The translations under genes and the position numbers were made by a program. This document shows positions 59,707 through 64,000 of a DNA stretch of 64,000 nt, piece by piece (the stretch's first letter is position 1; every line of letters begins with the position of its first letter). The notes beneath the pieces are model-generated. The model worked only from the letters and a program-made list of their open reading frames with translations. It did not search any database and was not told the origin of the DNA. The stretch covers positions 22,452,385 through 22,516,384 of the forward strand of contig NC_083337.1 in assembly GCF_019175385.1 (NCBI RefSeq), written 5' to 3'. The stretch is from Lycium barbarum (taxonomy: Eukaryota; Streptophyta; Magnoliopsida; Solanales; Solanaceae).

Positions 59707-61108
59707 TGTCACGACCCAATTTCATAAGCTGTGAAGGCACTAATTCCCACCAAGTTAGTAAGCCATCCACAACCCGCTAGAGCAATTTAAATAAGGAATT
59801 AGAGCAGAAAAGAAATCATTCAAGTATTAGTAATCCTTATTTTCATAAAACATGAAAGTAGAAGTACAACCATCCCCAAATCTGTTGTCACTAGTACAAG
59901 AACGACTAAATAAAGTAATAGTCTAGGCATGCATCCGAAAAATACATAAGTTGTCCGAAACAAAAGACAACAATAAAGATAATTGAAGAAAATGCAGTGC
60001 CATGAATCAACTGATGGCTCACCCCAAATCGTCCAGATGACCATCACAATAGTCAACAGCGTGTTGAATCCAATTGTATCGGGAATAGAATCTGCACACG
60101 AAAAGAGTGTAGCAAGTGTAGCCTGAGTACGGGGAACAACGTGTACTCAGTAGCTTCGTCGACTGACCCTAATGAAAACGGAGATGAGGGCTGGCCTATG
60201 ATTACTACTTCCACACTTAACTGCCATTAGTTCACAGCAATAATAATATATCATGCCGTAATAATATCAATTTAAAATATCAATTTAATCCTATGTGAAG
60301 CTCCTAATTCATAAGCACATCAGGTAACCAAATAAGCAACTAAGTGTCACCACCCAAAATCCCAAGTCCTGATTGTTACACCTCGGACATTTCGTGTTGT
60401 TGTGCAGTGAATAGACTAACACAAGATTAAGGTGAACATGAAGTCCATATGACCCCAAGGAGGGTATTTGTTAGCTTAAAGGTGCATACTACAAGATTTT
60501 TGAAGTATCATGAATCGGAGAAATTTAGTTCGTCGAAGGAAGTGAAGTATAAGTCGTGTTTGGGAAGGTTTAGCAATTATTGAGTTGATAATTATTTAGT
60601 AATGTTTTGAGCAAGAGCTATAGGGCTCCTTAGATGGTTAATGAAGTGTTATATAAGTGCCTAGAAGGTTCCACTTGGATTGGAAGTCAAATGAATCGTT
60701 GAGAGATGTTTTCGGAACTGTGGGTTATACGACCACTTATACCGACCATATAAGTTATACGGCCCATATAAATGGTCTGTATAACCATGGCAGAGAAGGG
60801 TGTTTCCATAGTAAGATTATACGGTCCATTTATACGGACCGTATAATTGGGTCGGGCTAGCTTTTAAAATTTTATATATGGACAACCCTAGTTCATTTAA
60901 TTCATTTCCAACATTTTGCCAAGTCTTAAAAGCCCTAGAAACCTCTCTCAAACTTATTCTCCACAAACCCAAGGGAGATTAGAGATTAAATAGTAGGAAT
61001 CAAATGATCCAAGTGTTGGAAGGCTCAATAGGGTTTGTAGAACTCAAGATTTTCTTTCGTATTGAAGCTAGGGTTTTCATACAAGTTGGTAACTTGATCC
61101 AAAGCTCA

Positions 61109-63505
61109 TTTCTATGATATAAAAGGTTAGTTTCCATGACTATTTCATGTTTTTAAGAATGTTTGGTTGTTGGATAACTTGGATGAGGGAAATAGTAGAA
61201 GAGGAAGTTCAAATGTAGAATTCACGTTCTTTTGAGTAGCAACTTACCTTGGGTTATCATTGTTAGAATGTTATGAGTATAATCTCGTTATGAATGGTAA
61301 TAACGATGACAAGAAAGTGTTGTGTACGATTGTGTGAAGGGTTGACTTGAAGTTGTTGATATAAGTTGAAGGTGAGAATGAATTGTGAAACTTAATGAAA
61401 TGTGACTACTTGATTATGATATTGTGGATGTTATTATAGTTGTTTTGGAGTTGTTTTGAAATATCATGGAAGTCAATAAAATAGAGGAAATGCTGCCCAA
61501 TTTTCTCTAGCTAATGAATTATTCTAGTATGGACTTAAGAAGTGTCTTTAAGACTTAACCTTAGTATGATCCTTTTTAATGTAGATCTTGTGAACGTGGA
61601 ACGAGAACGTTAAATGATTAAGGCGATATTAAGGCTATTCCTTCCTCATTTTGGCATGATCTCATGATATGAGCTAACAAGCGAGTAAACGAGCTTCCAT
61701 ATTACTCTACTTTTAGAAGCATTAGGAGTACTTCAGTTTTTGATATTCCCATACCCCACTTATGATTGTTCCTTCTGTTCATGGGTCCATCTTTTTATAT
61801 ATACAGTTATTCATGTATTACCTTCAATCATATATATATGCATATTGACCCGTGACCAGAAGGCGTTATATATGCGAATATTATATGTACAAGGGGTATG
61901 GGAAAAATGGATAGGCGTTATATACGCATTACCACCTGATCAGCCGGTGCACCTTGATGATGATATATGGATCCGGCTGTACGTTCCTCGACATTATTAT
62001 ATGATATATGGATTGGGTCGTACGTTCCTCGGGACTATTACATGGATCGGGCTGAACGTTCCTCAGCACTATGACCTATATTTATATACATGAGCATGAT
62101 TATCATTGAAAGTATGTAGATTCTGCTCTCACAGAGGCATTGTCAGTTATACAGATACTTGTTCATACAAATATATGCAGACAATCAGTTTAGCTCTGAG
62201 TTCTAGATTTCGTTCATGATTCTCATGTTTATACTTATATTGCTCTTATGCCTTACATACTCAGTACATTATCCGTACTGACTCCCCTATTGCTCTGGGG
62301 GATGCGTTCATGCCCGCAGGTACAAGTAGACAGACAGGGGGTCCCGCTCGTTTCTATGATATAAAAGGTTAGTTTCCATGACTATTTCATGTTTTTAAGA
62401 ATGTTTGGTTGTTGGATAACTTGGATGAGGGAAATAGTAGAAGAGGAAGATCAAATGTAGAATTCACGATATTTTGAGTAGCAACTTACCTTGGGTTATC
62501 ATTGTTAGAATGTTATGATTATAATATCGTTATGAAGGGTAATAACGATGACAAGAAAGTGTTGTGTATGATTGTGTGAAGGGTTGACGTGAAGTTGTTG
62601 ATATAAGTTGAAGGTCAGAATGAATTGTGAAACTTAATGAAATGTGACTACTTGGTTATGATATTGTGGATGTCATTATAGTTGTTTTGCAATATCATGG
62701 AAGTCAATAAAATAGAGGAAATGCTGCCCAATTTTCTCTAGCTCATGAATTATTCTAGTATGGACTTAAGAAGTGTCTTTAAAACTTAACCTTAGTATGA
62801 TCCTTTTTAATGTAGATCTTGTGAATGTGGAAGGAGAACGTTAAATGATTAAGGCGATATTAAGGCTATTCCTTCCTCATTTTGGCATGTTCTCATGATA
62901 TGAGCTAACAAGCGAGTAAACGAGCTTCCATATTACTCTACTCTTAGAAGCATTAGGAGTACTTCAGTTTTTGATATTCCTATACCCTATGCATATTGAC
63001 CCGTGACCAGAAGGCGTTATATACGCTAATATTATATGTACAAGGGGTATGGGAAAAATGGATAGGCGTTATATACGCATTACCACCTGATCAGCTGGTG
63101 CACCTTGATGATGATATATGGATAGGGACGTACGTTCCTCGACATTATTATATGATATATGGATCGGACTGTACATTCCTCGGCACTATTATATGGATCG
63201 GGCTGAATGTTCCTCAACACTATGACCTATATTTATATACATGATCATGATTATCATTGAGAGTATGGAGGTTCTGCGCCCACAGAGGCATTGTCAGTTA
63301 TACAGATACTTGTTCATACAAATCTATGCAGACAGTCAGTTTAGCTTTGAGATCAAGATTTCGTTCATGATTCTCATGTTTATACTTATATTGCTCTTAT
63401 GCCTTACATACTCAGTACATTATCCGTACTGACTCCCCTATTGCTCGGTGGGCTGCGTTCATGCCCGCAGGTACAGGTAGATTGACAGGTGGTCTCGCTC
63501 AGTAG
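61109..63505 (+). repeat. 1.24-kb direct tandem duplication inside LTR-O
   Basis: Copy 1 (61109-62350) and copy 2 (62351 to about 63505) both begin TTTCTATGATATAAAAGG and end near GGTCCCGCTCG/GGTCTCGCTCA. They are very similar, except that copy 2 lacks about 90 bp that copy 1 has at 61755-61845. The matching open frames at 61740-62093 and 62996-63244 are simply the two copies. Confidence 0.92.
61960..62090 (+). repeat. Short tandem repeat with TACGTTCCTCG core
   Basis: Three units of roughly 40 bp (ATATGGATCGGGCTGTACG, TTCCTCGACATTATTATATG) in copy 1, repeated at 63110-63225 in copy 2. Confidence 0.85.
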
Positions 63506-64000
63506 GACCTTTACTCAATAGTAGTTGGTGCGCTCCATTTGATTCGGAGCTGCAGTCTATTTTGGTATGCCATTCTTTTGGGAGATGTATATGCATATGG
63601 GTATGACGAGGCCCTGTCCCGTCCTTTGTACAGTTTTCTATTCCACTAGAGGTCTGTAGACAGATATGTGTGTATGTCAGATGATGTAGCCTTGTCGGAT
63701 CCTATTATTTTGTGTACAGTATATGTAGCGGCCTAGTCGGCTTGCGCTGCTCCTTCAGCTTGTATGTATGTAAATTTACAGGGTTCATTATGTCGCCCCT
63801 TTATAAGGCAGTTTGAGATCAGTCTAAGTCACTTATGGGTCCTTGATGTTGAGTATGGTTCAGATATGAGTACAGGGGTGCTTGGTCACTAGAGGTCAGA
63901 CACTCGTGTCACGACTCATCGGTTTGGGTCGTGACACTGATAGCACTAGTCCCCCCGTACTAGTAAGCCAACACAACCATAATTAAAATGAAATCTAAGG

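Larger units (their letters stand above)
60374..63936 (+). mobile_element. Solo LTR (LTR-O), 3563 bp, nested in LTR-N
   Basis: Starts TGTTACACCTCGGAC and ends TTTGGGTCGTGACA; perfect 5-bp duplication CTGAT (60369-60373 and 63937-63941). It is longer than its relatives because of an internal tandem duplication (61109-62350 and 62351 to about 63505). Its end region contains GTAGCGGCCTAGTCGGCTTG, the plus-strand equivalent of the AGCCGACAAGGC block of the minus-strand LTRs. Confidence 0.9.
59707..64000 (-). mobile_element. LTR (LTR-N) breaking the DRB-like gene, runs off the right edge
   Basis: Begins TGTCACGACCCAATTTCATA at 59707, the same start as element C (TGTCACGACCCAATTTCACT), right after GCGAACTTTA of the dsRBM exon. 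Visible parts are 59707-60373 and 63937-64000, separated by LTR-O. Whether it is a solo LTR or a full element cannot be told because the right end is outside the window. Confidence 0.8.

Noticed and set aside
61740..63244. Two related proteins (61740-62093 and 62996-63244)
   Set aside because: They are the two copies of the tandem duplication in LTR-O, with no domain and no gene context.

Overview
This is plant nuclear DNA with no intact gene. It is AT-rich, packed with LTR-retrotransposon sequence, and carries an inserted chloroplast fragment and broken plant gene relics (a B3-domain protein, a double-stranded-RNA-binding protein and a DUF1985/Ulp1 transposon gene). The LTRs begin TGTAACGACCC, TGTTACACC or TGTTATACCCCG and end GGGTCGTGACA, a style I associate with Solanaceae Ty3/gypsy elements. 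A solanaceous, gene-poor (perhaps pericentromeric) region is therefore my inference, not something proven here.

Layout. 1-5 kb: relics of Ty1-copia elements on the minus strand (gag/protease at the left edge, RNase H end plus a probable LTR further right), with a 904-bp hAT-type element carrying an 8-bp target duplication. 5.5-6.6 kb: diverged direct repeats that reappear at 41.5, 53.9, 56.4 and 57.4-58.7 kb. 6.6-9.3 kb: a solo LTR. 9.5-41.4 kb: one minus-strand transposon gene (DUF1985 plus Ulp1-like peptidase), split into three islands by a solo LTR (12358-14826) and by a compound insertion (15071-40742).

The compound insertion is a minus-strand LTR element with TSD TTTTC. Its right-hand LTR holds a solo LTR with chloroplast ndhI-ndhA DNA inside it (21502-24791), a solo LTR containing another solo LTR (25075-29626 and 27909-29399), a solo LTR (30332-32863), and a truncated Ty3/gypsy element (33074 to about 40660) that itself contains a solo LTR (36171-38707). 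Removing the inserts in turn restores sequence continuity at each site.

41.4-53.4 kb: upstream sequence of the transposon gene, then a second minus-strand LTR element reduced to LTRs plus a partial gag, with two nested solo LTRs. 53.4-59.7 kb: repeats, a solo LTR, a B3-domain pseudogene, a tRNA-like SINE and a dsRNA-binding-protein pseudogene. 59.7-64 kb: an LTR that broke the latter gene, holding a 3.56-kb solo LTR with a 1.24-kb internal tandem duplication.

Eleven LTR units have TG...CA-type ends and 5-bp target duplications (eight perfect, three with one mismatch). Every coding relic has stops, frameshifts, insertions or lost catalytic residues, except the ndhA exon, which is an open frame but only part of a gene. 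I see no credible new multi-gene system. The informative content is the nested insertion history, the repeat family around the DUF1985/Ulp1 gene, and the captured or relic gene pieces.
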